DNA of 64,000 nucleotides from Oncomelania hupensis (taxonomy: Eukaryota; Mollusca; Gastropoda; Littorinimorpha; Pomatiopsidae): positions 43,086,839-43,150,838 of the forward strand of contig CM072519.1 of NCBI GenBank assembly GCA_036898135.1, given 5' to 3'. The stretch's first letter is position 1; each line of letters begins with the position of its first letter. Shown in pieces: positions 26,936-38,277 of this stretch. The notes beneath the pieces were generated by a model. It searched no databases and had not been told where the DNA came from. It was given only the letters and a program-made list of their open reading frames with translations. A program made the position numbers and the translations under genes.

Positions 26936-27212
26936 TAGGTAAAAACGCCGTTATTCTGACATACACTTGAACCTCTACGTACTTTCTTTTGACGGACCAC
27001 GTTATTTTGACGTCAAAACAGTGTTCCGTTAGGGTTAGGGCTGTGTTAGGCTTAGGGTTAGGTTACGGGTTAAGGTTAGGGTTAGGGTTAAGGTTTGGGT
27101 TAGGGTTAGAGTTAGGGTTAGGGTTAGCTTAAAAAAATGGACACATTTGTAAAAATGTCAAAGTAACGTATGTAGAGTTTCAAGAAAGTCATCAAAACGG
27201 CGTTTCTACACG
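26936..27212. mobile_element. Inverted-repeat element with TTAGGG core, full copy
   Basis: The left arm (from AAAACGCCGTTATTCTGACA) and right arm (read backwards from GAAACGCCGTTTTGATGAC) pair over at least ~55 bp, sharing CTTGAA(A/C)CTCTAC, TAC and TTTTGAC words. The ~100 bp core is TTAGGG with variants (TTAAGG, TTTGGG, TTAGAG). (GT)n lies immediately outside both arms (26862-26935 and 27213-27236). It has no coding frame, so it is non-autonomous. The core is like an interstitial telomeric sequence but sits inside a bounded element. Confidence 0.75.
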
Positions 27213-27236
27213 GTTGTGTGTTTGTGTGTGTGTGTT

Positions 27237-27744
27237 TCAACCCTTATTCGAACCAACTGGTAATACAAAACTTTACTTATAGTCTAAGACCTTGGTTTCT
27301 AAGCCTGTTTTATTTTTCTTGATGGTACTCCATAGAATTGCAAAGTTGCTGTCTGAAATTATTGTATATACAATTCCAATTGCATCCAATGAGTGGGAAG
27401 TCGAATATTATCTTTTAAAACGCCTTGTTGGTGTGTTCAAATAACTTTTCTTCAGGTAATGGAGACTTTTTTTGTACTATATATTTTGTTCAAAATATGA
27501 ATTCTGAAACCAAAGAAGTACTTTTAGTTGTTCTGGATCTGACTGCGAATTAAGAATACATTTTAGGGCAGATTAATTCTTTTGGCTTTGTTCTGTGTGA
27601 AATTATGATTGACGCGATTTGTTGTATTTTTTGCAATTCATCTAGCACATTGTTCGAGGGAAGTTAGTTCATTAATATTTCTGTTAAGGTTCTTGTTGTT
27701 AGCTTCAGGCGAAATTTCGACTTTTATAACAAAATTGTCGACCT
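27237..27744. other. AT-rich, no feature named
   Basis: A minus-strand stretch around 27310-27420 reads like coding (AILWSTIKKNKTGLETKV) but I could not assign it. It may be a LINE remnant. Confidence 0.3.
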
Positions 27745-27782
27745 TCGAGTTACGGGATAGTCTAGAATAGGATAGGATAGGG
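27745..27782 (+). mobile_element. RTE 3' terminal fragment
   Basis: Only TTCGAGTTACGGGATAG plus a broken GGATA tail (AATAGGATAGGATAGGG). It is too short for proof but matches the last bases of the other copies exactly. Confidence 0.6.
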
Positions 27783-27914
27783 ACACAATATTTAATGTTA
27801 CCATAGTACATGTCTGAAGATAAATCTGACTACTACTACCATTGCTTGTAATCATCATCATCATCTTCATCATCATCTAATTTCTAATGTAAGCTACTAT
27901 TAAAAGTCGTATCC

Positions 27915-27952
<38 letters not shown>

Positions 27953-28835
27953 ATTTTAAGTTCATTGAACTGTCTGGCTGCCTGTGTGATTGTACAAGGG
28001 TATTCATACATCCACATTGATGTTTATATTTACACGATTTCTCTGTCTGCCTGGGAGCACCCCTTCTTTTGACTGAATAAAAAAAATCAATGTATTTGTT
28101 CTATAATATCTTGTCTCCCGACGGTCTACTTCTTGGAATGAATGAACATTGAAGACTAAGGTCCACACCCTCCTTTGACGAAATGGCAGACGGAGAAAAC
28201 CACTCGAAGAAACAAGGGTGAAGGACCTAAATCAAGTCTACTTCTTCTTTATTATTTACAAACGCACGCAAGCTTCTGTCACGCCAGGCAAGCACATGCT
28301 CTGTCTCTGTCTCTGTCTCTCTCTGTCTCTCACTCTCTCTCTGGATTTCTCTATCTCTCTCTTTCTCTCTCTGTCTGTCTGGAACTCTCCATCTTTGGAG
28401 TGTACATCATACGGTCTATGTTACATTACGTCTATAAGAATATGTAGCCTATTGATTGATCTGACTTAGATTTCTATAGATGTTGCAGCCCAAATTTATC
28501 GTGATTGTATTTCATTTTAAGACGTGATGTGAGATGCTGAATGGTTATCCGTTAAATAATTGTCGTTTAGGACAGGCTGTAACACTAAGCTTTAGGGCCT
28601 GAAGCCTTTAAAAACTATTGAACGAACCAGTGTCCCCCCAAAAAATTTTTCTCTCTCTCCCTCCCCCCCCCCCTCTCTCTCTCTCTCTCTTGGTGTCTGA
28701 GGGAGGACAGCTATCCGCCTTCCTTCCTGTCGTCAGACTAGCTTGTCCGAGACGTCCCGTTTTGCAATGACAGAGATAGGTTAAGACGACGGAATCCACC
28801 ACTGTCTATGGATAGTTTCTAATACACTCGTGTTT
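27783..28835. other. No gene; several short CT/CTGT tracts
   Basis: (TCA)n near 27857, (CT)n at 27918-27950, CTGT/CTCT at 28300-28380 and 28650-28690. Remaining sequence shows nothing recognisable. Confidence 0.5.
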
Positions 28836-29060
28836 CACATCCGCTCACAGCAATCGCCAAGCGTGACAGATTGGCCACTCTGAAAGCCTTATCTTTTCCC
28901 GCTGTCACGCTCCTCTAGTCTGGAACGCTCTTCCAAACTGTCCGGAGGAGACGGCTTTGGGAAGGCTTGTCAACAAAACTCCTGGCGTAAGGAGCATTTG
29001 TTCCGCCAGGTCTTTATTGACTATTGCCTTTTCTAGTTTCTGACGCTGATGTTAATCCTA
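28836..29060 (+). pseudogene. Possible CR1/L2-type LINE C-terminus
   Basis: In shifting frames it reads KRDRLATLKALSFPAVT, then VWNALP-like (CTGGAACGCTCTTCCAAACT) and KEHLFRQVFID. This is the order seen at the ends of CR1/L2-type LINEs. Decay is heavy and the call rests on weak similarity. Confidence 0.35.
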
Positions 29061-29161
29061 ACTCCCCTCTCTCCCTCTCGCCTCCCTTCCGCTCCAACCT
29101 CACCACACAAGCGTCAACCAACACACCTCAATCATCCCAATACACATATCTATATCTAAAT

Positions 29162-29440
29162 GTATATATATATATATATATATATATGTTTAGCGCTTTT
29201 TTGGAATCTGCGAAATTCTAGAATTGGCCTGCCCATTTTTGGAATGTCAACATTGCTTTGGGTTAGGGGTAGGGGTAGGGTTTGGGTTAGGGTTAGGGTT
29301 AGGGTCTCTTGCCGGCCATTTCAACCCAGCGATCGGCAAAAAGTCGTAAACGGGCAATAAACTGTGTGTACATTTCTACAATAGTGGCGATTCCAAAAAA
29401 GCGCAGATACCAAAGAAGCGCAGAACATATATATATATAT
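29162..29440. mobile_element. Second type of inverted-repeat element with TTAGGG core
   Basis: The outer arms pair for about 32 bp with four mismatches (TTTAGCGCTTTTTTGGAATC against TTCTGCGCTTCTTTGGTATC read backwards). The centre, 29263-29305, is TTAGGGG/TTTGGG/TTAGGG units. (TA)n lies directly outside both arms (29163-29187 and 29428-29440). The arms are unrelated to those at 26.9 kb, so two different elements share the same design. No coding capacity. Confidence 0.6.
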
Positions 29441-29513
29441 ACGCCTTCTCATGAAGTGTTGATCACCTTTCCTTTCATCCCTATTTCTGTTCAAATTGGG
29501 GATGTTGCGTGAT

Positions 29514-29619
29514 TCTTCTTCTTCTTCTTCTTCTTCTTCTTCTTCTTCTTCTTCTTCTTCTTCTTCTTCTTCTTCTTCTTCTTCTTCTTCTTCTTCATCA
29601 TCATCATTCTTGTTGTTGT

Positions 29620-29653
<34 letters not shown>

Positions 29654-29845
29654 GTTCTTCTTCTTCTTCTTCTTCATCTTCTTCTTCCTCATTCTTCTTC
29701 TTCTTCATTCTTGTTGTTGTTGTTCTTCTTCTTTCTCCTCATTCCTCTTTTTCTTCTTCTTCTTCTTCTTCTTCTTCTTCTTCTTCTTCTTCTTCTTCTT
29801 CTTCTTCTTCTTCTTCTTCTTCTTCTTCTTCTTCTTCTTCTGTGT
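29514..29845. repeat. Polypyrimidine (TTC)n with (TTG)n islands
   Basis: About 80 bp TTC, then TCA, about 50 bp TTG, mixed TTC, and about 90 bp of perfect TTC. Two translation frames are long but contain only Ser, Phe, Leu and similar runs. Confidence 0.95.
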
Positions 29846-30269
29846 TTGCGTGCGTGCGCGACAGAGTATATCATGCGCGTTGGAGCAAACCATTACAGAA
29901 AATTCATTAATGTGACTTTCACTTTGATGATAATGTCCTTGAGGAGGTTAAAAAGATCCAACAGAGTAAAACTTGGCAGCGCGTCCGGTCTTTAGACTCT
30001 TCAAAGCCAACTGAAGGATGGTAGAGTTTGAAGACTGATGTGACGTCTAGATGGATTTTTTTTATTTAGTGTCCCGTGACTTTCAAAAACTATAACAACA
30101 GAGATGAGAAAGTTCACCAGTAATTAAATTTGTAATAGAAGTGTGCGTTAACAAGCACAGGATGGGGAATGGAAAGCGTAAGAATGAAGGAAGGACAAAT
30201 ATGGTAGGGAAGGAGAGGAGGACGGGGGAGGAGGGAAGAGGGAAGAGGAATGACTGACAGGAAGGTGGG

Positions 30270-30865
30270 TTGGTTACTTAAGGTGGGCCACGTTTTTATG
30301 TTGATTCCATGTGGCTGAAGGAATCCCAGGCGACCAATGATTTGGGATTCCATGAATTTTCTGTAACGTCTATCGTCACCACTGTTGCGTCACAAAACTG
30401 CCCCATTGACGTCTAATGGGCAGTGAAATGGCGTGTTGAAAGGGTCGGCAGTTGGGGCTGAAGGTCAGTTGTTATCCATTTATTCCCCGAATCTCTCCTT
30501 AAAGTTTCTGAGAGTCTCTCTTGTGTACAGCATACAACAAAGCTTGCAGAAGATGATGTAGACCACATTGGTCAGAAGTTGCATGGGCATGTTCTACCAC
30601 TCGGTAGGTTACCTCTATAATTTCCTTGTGGGACCAAAGGTGCGTGGCACTGGACGGAAGGCAGCACGCACCAAAAGTTCACCCAGGTTAGGCGCTACCC
30701 ACTCTGCTGTCTGCTTGTATAGGATATGGACATTATTCAAGAGGGCTTTGAGGTTGTGTGGATGGAATCTCAGGGTAAATGAAGGTGCGGTCAGTCTGGT
30801 CCCTTGGTAGTTGCTGATGTGGTCTACATCATCTACTGCAAGCTGTGTTGTACCCTAAGACTACA
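30270..30865 (-). pseudogene. Penelope-like retroelement, GIY-YIG end
   Basis: The minus strand, in pieces, reads NLGELLVRAAFRPVPRTFGP (linker after RT), then NVVYIIFCKLCCMLYTRETL and RNFKERFGE, then KFMESQIIGRLGFLQPHGIN. This matches the layout of the C-terminal GIY-YIG endonuclease of Penelope-like elements: VYxIxCxxCxxxYxGET, a conserved Arg, and a final PxGIN segment. The YIGET core is mutated to YTRET. A second copy of the VVYII.CKLCC stretch lies inverted at 30815-30851. RT itself is absent. Family call from memory of the motif; moderately sure. Confidence 0.65.
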
Positions 30866-31649
30866 GCTGTCGCCTTTCGTTTTACCTTTAGCTTTGATAA
30901 TGAAGGTGGATCTTGTAACCTATGAAACGTGCCTCTCCAATCTTAGCAGTCCTTCAGGACAGCAACAGCAGGAGCAGCAGCAAAACAAAATAAACGCAAC
31001 ATTAACCACGGTTAGCCACCAAATTTCAAAGCGGATCGGATCAGTTTGTAGAGCCAAACTGCTTGAAAGGACAGCCATTTTATCTCTGCCATGCGTGCAC
31101 TATTTAGGGACAACTTTTAGCTATAAAATCATTTAGATCTCACTGCGATCAATCAAGTTTTACAGCTAATCTGTAAAGGATTGTGCGAAGACTCAATCTG
31201 GATTTGAGAGATTTTAGCTTACTAAAGAACCAGCCTTTGTTGAAAGCCAGCGACTTGTCTACTGAAAGGAAAAGTGTCTGTCCGGATTTGTCCACTACCT
31301 GGGCGTAAAACCCAGCTTTAGTGAAGTAGAACCGTGACTGCGATCTTCCCCCGAAACCATCACTTCGTTTTTTTTTCATCAATTCCGTTTCACGTGACCG
31401 CATTCTCCATGGAAAACATCAAGGCGTATTTATACAGTGTGGAGGTCACCATGGTGCAGACACTCAAGCACACTATCAACAAGACGGTTCCAATGTTATC
31501 TTCACTTATATTATAGCCCGCAATTTAATCAAATGATTTCAGCGCAGGAGGTCATACTACAGATGTTCAAGATAGGCTCAAGACAATGTGTATAATTATG
31601 TCTGCTGAATAAGCGCAGTGTAGCACGGGGTAATAATGTCTTATAATGT

Positions 31650-31936
31650 TGCCATGCCATGCCATTAATAAGAATATTTTTCATTTAAATGCAAAACGAC
31701 CTGAAAAACAATATCAGCATACTTTAGATGATTTAATCTCCGTCGAGCACTCCTTTTTTTCTTTGTACTGGCTCGCGATGATCTTGAATAATAATGAATT
31801 GTTGCCACTTTCTCTCCGCAGCAAACCCTCAATCTCCTCCTTCAAACAGAACCTAGAAACTCATATTTTCTCGTCTTCCATCTTCCACAACAATGGTATG
31901 TTCCGCCTAGTCTCTACCAACCCTCAACTGCCAGCG

Positions 31937-32028
<92 letters not shown>

Positions 32029-32189
32029 AAGAAAAAATATCTATATATATATTTATTCTTTATCTATTTCTATTTGAGGTATATATTTTAGTCTTTTTTA
32101 AAAGTCTTAATGATGTTCTTGTTTAGCTGTATAAATGCGTGAAAATTGCGTTTGAATCGATTTTTTAATAGGAAAAAGCGCTATTTAAC
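31650..32189 (+). pseudogene. CR1/L2-like LINE, C-terminus and 3' tail
   Basis: Encodes ELLPLSLRSKPSISSFKQNL and ETHIFSS at about 31795-31880, the usual end of CR1/L2-type RT proteins. GT, CT and TA tracts interrupt at 31938-32030. An AT-rich 3' region follows, ending GGAAAAAGCGCTATTTAACT. The GCGCTAT(A/T)TAA word is the LINE tail also used by SINEs in this window. The triplet array at 32190 starts right after it. Confidence 0.75.
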
Positions 32190-32196
32190 TATAATT

Positions 32197-32232
<36 letters not shown>

Positions 32233-32259
32233 ATTATTATTATTATTATATTATTATTA

Positions 32260-32336
<77 letters not shown>

Positions 32337-32337
32337 G

Positions 32338-32405
<68 letters not shown>

Positions 32406-32412
32406 GTTTTTG
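32190..32412. repeat. (TTG)n-(TTA)n array seeded by a LINE tail
   Basis: About 30 bp TTG and then about 180 bp TTA with rare TTG/TTTT interruptions, directly after a LINE 3' terminus. Confidence 0.95.
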
Positions 32413-33418
32413 TTATTCATAAGCGTAATTTCAAATTAAAACGACTGCTGCATCGCTCAAACGCAAACTTCTGCTTATTCTTCTTCCTCTTCTTCTTCCA
32501 TATCCTCCTCCTCCCCCTCTTATTTCTCCGTCTTTTCGCTAACCACCTCCAATCGTCATCATCATCACCTTTCAGGGACAATACTTATTCTTCTTATTCC
32601 TTCTTCCCCTCCTCCTCTTACTGTTCAGGCTTATCAGCAACCACCTCCATCATCATCCCACTTCAGGGACAATTTTGTTATTAATTTGCACCGCTTCAAA
32701 ATTCCCATGCCTGTGTCTATAAACCGAACGGCCATAGTATACGCTTCAAATTCCCATGCCTGTGATATAGTAGTGTTTACTCGCTGGGGAGACGCCGTCA
32801 CATTTAACAGATTTACTTCCAGTGTATCCATTCTAGTGTAGCTCATGCGTTAACTCATTTAGTACCACGGATCGTTAAAGTTGTCAGGACCTTACTCCTG
32901 GCAGTTCGTCTGTAAATGTCTCACTTTTGGCACTGCTGAGTTAATTAGGCTTCCAGAAGAAAAGGTTGCTTATGGTATATAGAGATGAAAGGGAATGATC
33001 AATGTGTGATTGTGATTGTGATAATAAAAAAAGAACCAAAACAATTGTAACGCATTTTTTAATGTTCCAATATTGCGTCAATAAAAATCTTTTTTTTTTT
33101 AAAATCATTGGATTGTTTAGATTTACATCACACATGGGTAAAAGTATTTCCGTCAGTGATATTAAGAAAGTGAAAGTGACATCTGATATAAATCAGGTTG
33201 AAGACTACACTTATAGCGCAGATTTCAAAACGCGACAGAGTGACTTCCCCTGACCAAGGCGTGCGTGAGTGTGAAAAAGCCACCAGAGATTTGCAAAACG
33301 AGAAATAAGTAAAAGTCCAGATCCACCACAGGAACACTCTCTGGGAAAAAAATATCCTTATGTTATTTTAGTTCTCTAATTTGTTACCGACTTTATCAAC
33401 TTTGTTTTTCTAATTTAA

Positions 33419-33450
<32 letters not shown>

Positions 33451-33451
33451 C

Positions 33452-33487
<36 letters not shown>

Positions 33488-34300
33488 TGCACATAGTAGG
33501 TCAGAAAGGCGATTGCATGGGCATCATTTTTTAGGTTCCCTCACAACTCGTGTCGACTAACTTGACAGTAAGCTTAAATGTAGTGACAATAACGCGCTTG
33601 AACAATGGGTTGTACCTTTTCCTTATCTCTTATTTTTGGGAGTAAACAGTTGATAGATGACAAGGTGGAGGGGGCAAATAGAGCGGAAAAGGAATGAGGG
33701 TGGGGGAGGGAGGAGGAGAAAAAGAAGAGAGAGACAGAGACAGAGACAGAAGATGAAATGGGAAGTGTGAGAAAACACACAAGAGTGTGATGGCAGCGAT
33801 GGGATGGATATAGGGAGAGATTGAATTTGGATTAAAAAAAAAAAAAAAACAACATACACACGTACACACACATTAGCGAGGCAGGAGTCTGGGAGAAGAA
33901 AACTAGATCGTGAGATTTATCTAACTGGAACCTTTCTGCTAACCTTACTGGGGTTTTTTTGCACATTCTGCTAACTTGTTCCAGCCCCTCCCAGGTAAAG
34001 AAAACTTCAGTTGTGGACAGTAGAGGAAATGAGTCCCTTCTGAAAGGATGTTATGACACTTTAAAAAAAACACAAACAACATCGCCATCTATCGGAGAGG
34101 GGCATAGGAGGACACAAGTCACTGACAACCTCCCATCCAACACCGAGCGGCCATGCGTAGCGATTCACTTTCCGCCCCTCAAAAATGGATCGGCAACAAC
34201 ATTAACAGCTTCTTAGAAGGAGCTTATTGAAATTCAAGCTTAGCTGTCGCAAATTATATCCTAAAAATACTTAAATATACCAAGAGCCGAACGGTTTGTG
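32413..34300. other. No gene; (CA)n at 33422-33487
   Basis: TTC/TCC-rich at first, with a duplicated phrase (GCTTCAAAATTCCCATGCCTG near 32690 and GCTTCAAATTCCCATGCCTG near 32743). Then unremarkable DNA with a CA tract, a purine-rich stretch (33660-33760) and an A-run near 33833. Confidence 0.45.
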
Positions 34301-34855
34301 AACTATATGTGATAAGGCTGAAATTGGTGAAGAGTTTCACTATTTATTTACATGTAAAAATGCTGTGTTTGTACAGAAAAGAACTTCCCTTCTACACAAA
34401 TACTTCTGAAATCATCCGAACGTTTTTAAAATGTATCAGTTGATGAATCGTAAATCAAAGAACATATTATTATATGTAAGCTGATTTAATGGAGTAGCAT
34501 TGTAACTCGTTCTTTAATGTGCTGCTTTATGTATCCCGTAATCGTCTGATCTACCTAGATTCAGACTGAGGTGCATGCTTCCGTTAATTTTTATTTATTA
34601 CTTATTGTATGATTATGTGTGACTTTTTTTCCTTCTTGAGTATTTTACTCTCCGTGATTTGTTTCATGACTTATTTAATCAGTGTAGGTTCTGTATGCAC
34701 CGTACATTGTTTGTCTATATGTATATATTTACCCCACTTCTTCATTCGGCTAAAATGCACCTCCTGGGTTATGAGCCTAATATTTTTTGGAAATTGTGCT
34801 TGTTTTGCGTAATAAAAGGACAAAGTTCCAAAGTTCCCAAAGTTCCAATCTGATT
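34301..34855 (+). pseudogene. LINE C-terminal Cys/His region and 3' end
   Basis: One frame reads CDKAEIGEEFHYLFTCKN, QKRTSLLHKYF, stop, NHPNVFKMYQLMNRKSKNIL. The EIG(D/E)EFHYLFxC word followed by NVFKxxxLMN marks the end of Daphne/Crack/CR1-type LINE proteins. It would fit as the missing end of an element like that at 16.6 kb, though it is 16 kb away. The 3' region ends in AATAAAAGGACAAAG and repeats of (C)CAAAGTTC. Confidence 0.65.
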
Positions 34856-36282
34856 TAACACCATGCGCGGTCTTGCTTTGTTATAATCATGCAGGTGAAA
34901 AAAGGTTACTGCAACAATTATACTATTTGGTGGATGGACAGAGCTTTAAGGATTTGTCCATTGGTGTTTTACCTTTTGTCCGAACACCTCTGGCGGCATG
35001 AAGATCTGCAAGTTTTAGGTCATTAAGCTTAGTACTATTTATTTTAAAACTCTCCTTTGGCGAAGAGACTGTTGTGCTTTCAGCACTCCGGGGCTATCGC
35101 TTACCGATTTATTTCTTCCGGGAGACAGATTCATTCTTTATTCAGTCACACGAGTCTGGCAGGCAATGAGCTGCAGGCTTGACTGTTGAGGCAGTGAATT
35201 TGTAATATGACTGGTGGAACTGATCGTGTGCATCCAGCTTCAGCTCACATCGGTCAGAATAACGGCTATGAGGAAGTTAAGGTGAACGACTGCAAGTTTT
35301 GTAAAAGTTCGCTTCAAGTAACTTCGGTTCTGATGTACATGTATGTTTTTTTTTCTTTTGTTGTTGTATTTTCTGAACAGCTCGCTAAAATATGTCGTTG
35401 CCATAGGGCCTGCTTTTTACTTTTTTTTAATCCCCGACGCTGTGATCATACATCTTGTGTGGAATTATGTATGCGCTTAATACATTTTTATTCATTCATA
35501 CATTCATCTATTTAGAGTAAAAGGATATTCGAGCGGACAACGAGATAATAACCGATAGAAGAAAAAGAGCAACGGTCTAATGATGCAAGAAGGTTTATTG
35601 ATCGGAAATTATTTTTATTGCATCCTCCGTGACTGTGGCAGAATAAATCAGAGCGAGTCTAGACTCGGTTGGTCGTGTTTGCAATGTGAATAATGCCTTT
35701 CTTACGGTGTAGAAGGCGTATGGTCGCTTAAGGAAAGTTATAGACAGGCAGTTAGACGAACAGTGATGATGTAGACAGGCAGATGGGCTCGCCTGCCCTA
35801 TCTGTCTGGGGTAGCAATCGCGTCTTGGTCAGGTCCGATGCCTCTCAAGTCGCCCTTTCTCCTGTCCGAGACAACGCCGTGTGTCCAGGTGTATGCTGTT
35901 AATATCAGCTTCCCGTAGGCAGCTGTAATCTTTACAGCACAATATTCACATCCAATTTCAGAAAGAAAAACCACCGAAGCTATGCTCCTTGATAAGTTCT
36001 CGATGTTTTCTACCTCTTCAATATTCACAACAATCTTTTCTTTTTTTTTTCTTTCTTTATCTTTTTTTTCCTGTCCTGACACAATGACTCTACAACCTCA
36101 CACCTTAGAACACAACACTCGAGTGAGCTCCCATTGCCCTGACCTGCCAGCTATTCACTATTCCAATTGGTCAACACTTTTGGCCAATGAAAATAATAAC
36201 ATAAAATATATTTATTCAAAAAATTAACTCTCACACTCAAAAAATAGAAATATTATTGAGAACCGGAAAATTCACGTTCTCT
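34856..36282. other. No recognised gene
   Basis: A minus-strand ATG frame of 94 codons (36082-35798) begins with a Lys/Glu-rich segment. It has no known domain, no neighbouring exon signals and a purine-run origin for its start, so it is not called as a gene. Confidence 0.4.
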
Positions 36283-36307
36283 ACATAATAATAATAATAA
36301 TAATATC

Positions 36308-36372
<65 letters not shown>

Positions 36373-36390
36373 TATTATTATTATTATTAT

Positions 36391-36440
<50 letters not shown>

Positions 36441-36474
36441 TTATTAGTATTATTATTATCATTATTATTATTAA

Positions 36475-36545
<71 letters not shown>
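36283..36545. repeat. (ATA)n-(TTA)n-(GTA)n-(ATT)n compound array
   Basis: About 85 bp of AAT units is followed at once by TTA, about 45 bp of GTA, and about 110 bp of ATT. The AAT and ATT parts are complementary and could form a long hairpin. Confidence 0.95.
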
Positions 36546-36546
<1 letters not shown>

Positions 36547-36831
36547 ACAACTGTCGCAAAACATGGCTCTTGTTCTAATGTACAGCTGTAGGTGGTGCGA
36601 GATACAATTTTCAAGTGAGATAAAATCACTGCGACAATATTCCACGAGCCGAATTTGTTCCTGCCACGCCGGCAGCACTTCACCAATAGCTGCACGTCTT
36701 CACATCCATATGACTGAGCAGTAATGACCTGAAACTTTGCTCTCTTACGACAACTAGACAAGAAGCCTTTTGTTAAGATGTCATAAGTTAGTGAAAGTAG
36801 CCAAAGTATCACAAAACAGCAATTTTTGGTT

Positions 36832-36835
<4 letters not shown>

Positions 36836-36884
<49 letters not shown>

Positions 36885-36926
36885 GAGAGACAGACAGGCA
36901 GACATACAGACAGAAACAGAGACAGA
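36836..36926. repeat. (GA)n and GACA-rich tract
   Basis: About 45 bp of GA and then CAGA/GACA-like repeats. After it a 30-35 bp phrase (GGTTTTGTGAAAGTGGTGT and relatives) is duplicated at about 36948 and 36986. Confidence 0.85.
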
Positions 36927-37263
36927 GAGAATACCATGTTCGGACCCAGTTTTGTGAGTGTGGTGTAAACACTCTTTCTTCTGGGCCGGTTTTGTGAAAG
37001 TGGTGTCCGTACGCTCTCTTTCGCTGCTTTACCTTTCCCTTTCTAGAAGGAACCAGGAACCCATCCACTGTTGGGTGGTTTGGAAAGCATGATTTGTTCC
37101 GCGCTTGCATGGGTTTTTTATCCGCTGTGCTTGTCCTTCAGTTGATAATCCAACTGGTCGAAGCATTAAGATTGCCAGTATTGACATGACAGCAAGTCAG
37201 CTTTTTCTGTTCAACCCAACTTGCATCCATCGAATAAGAGATTGTAATTCCATGCAAACTCGG

Positions 37264-37315
37264 GCTGTTGTTGTTGTTGTTGTTGATAATGTTGTTGTTG
37301 TTGTTGTTGTTGATT
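37264..37315. repeat. (GTT)n microsatellite
   Basis: GTT units broken once by GATAAT. The minus-strand poly-Thr frame across it is an artefact. Confidence 0.9.
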
Positions 37316-37583
37316 TAAAACCCCCAAAAGCCATTGTTCGGCCGTCTCGTCTCACGTCGTTTGATGTTCTGGTAATTTCAGTTGAAATTGCACAGCACTT
37401 TCCGTTTCTCATCAATACCCCCAGCGATCTTTTGTAGTCTTAAATAGCTCTCAAATCAGATTTAACTTAATAGCCTTTACTCAACACTTGCATGCGGGTT
37501 CCAAATGTGGAACAAACAAAAAAAACATGAACACCTAGAGTGTGCCTCTGGTGAGAAATGCCTCACAGGGGCATGAACCAAGC

Positions 37584-37985
37584 CTTTATTTATTTAATAG
37601 TTCTTATAAAGCGCCTTTTCCAGCTCAAAATCTGCTCAAGGCGCTGGTCGATACAGGATCTAACTCAAGCCGCACCAGGCGCCCACTTCCATCCTTTGGG
37701 CGCGTAGTGTGACGCCCAGACGACTGAGCACCATCCTGGGCGACCGGGGATAGGGCAAAAGGGACCTAGTGCGTGCTGGGTGTACTTGTGTAGCACCGGC
37801 AATCATCCGTCTAAGACATGAGCGTCAGGATATTTAAAATCCATGAGATGAAATGCGTGGACGAATAGACTAGATCTTGGTTTACACGCTCATTCGGAGT
37901 TTGAACCACTGCCTGTTCGGGCTGCAATTTTATTGTCTGACATTCGAGTACACTGCATACACCACTGAGCCAATTGCGACCATGG
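37584..37985 (-). mobile_element. tRNA-derived SINE-D, apparently full length
   Basis: On the minus strand an A box (TTGGCTCAGTGGTGTATGC; plus 37955-37976) and B box (GTGGTTCAAACTCC; 37891-37911) are followed by a ~270 bp body. The 3' part reads GAGTTAGATCCTGTATCGAC, CAGCGCCTTGAGCAG and AGGCGCTTTATAAGAACT and ends in (AAAT)n. The 3' part is shared with fragments at 54.8, 55.5 and 61.9 kb. The tail resembles CR1/L2 LINE ends. No clear target duplication was found. Confidence 0.75.
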
Positions 37986-38277
37986 GTAGAATGGATCCCC
38001 GATAGCAAAGCCATTGTGAATGCTCTATAGCATACCAGTGGTAGCAGCTCTAAGTATCGTAGTTACAATATTTGGCTATTATGCCCTTGTGGATAAAACC
38101 CAGAGCCTTGTTTTGTAAACGGTTCTATCAAGTTCCAGACTTACCTGGCAAGGAGAAGCCTGTTCATTGCACTTCGGGCGGGCTGATACCTTGCGATCGC
38201 CTCAAATGTAGGCGACTCGAGTGAGTAATTCTTCGTAAGGGGGACTGCGTTCGCGCTATCCCCTGCATTTTGCCAGC

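Noticed and set aside
27027..27128. A chromosome end or fusion point, because of TTAGGG repeats
   Set aside because: Only ~100 bp, degenerate, internal to the window and enclosed by inverted arms. A second copy with the same arm lies nearby.
35798..36082. A small minus-strand gene of 94 codons
   Set aside because: It begins with an ATG but its first part comes from a purine-rich tract. No domain, no splice context, and nothing else in the window supports transcription here.
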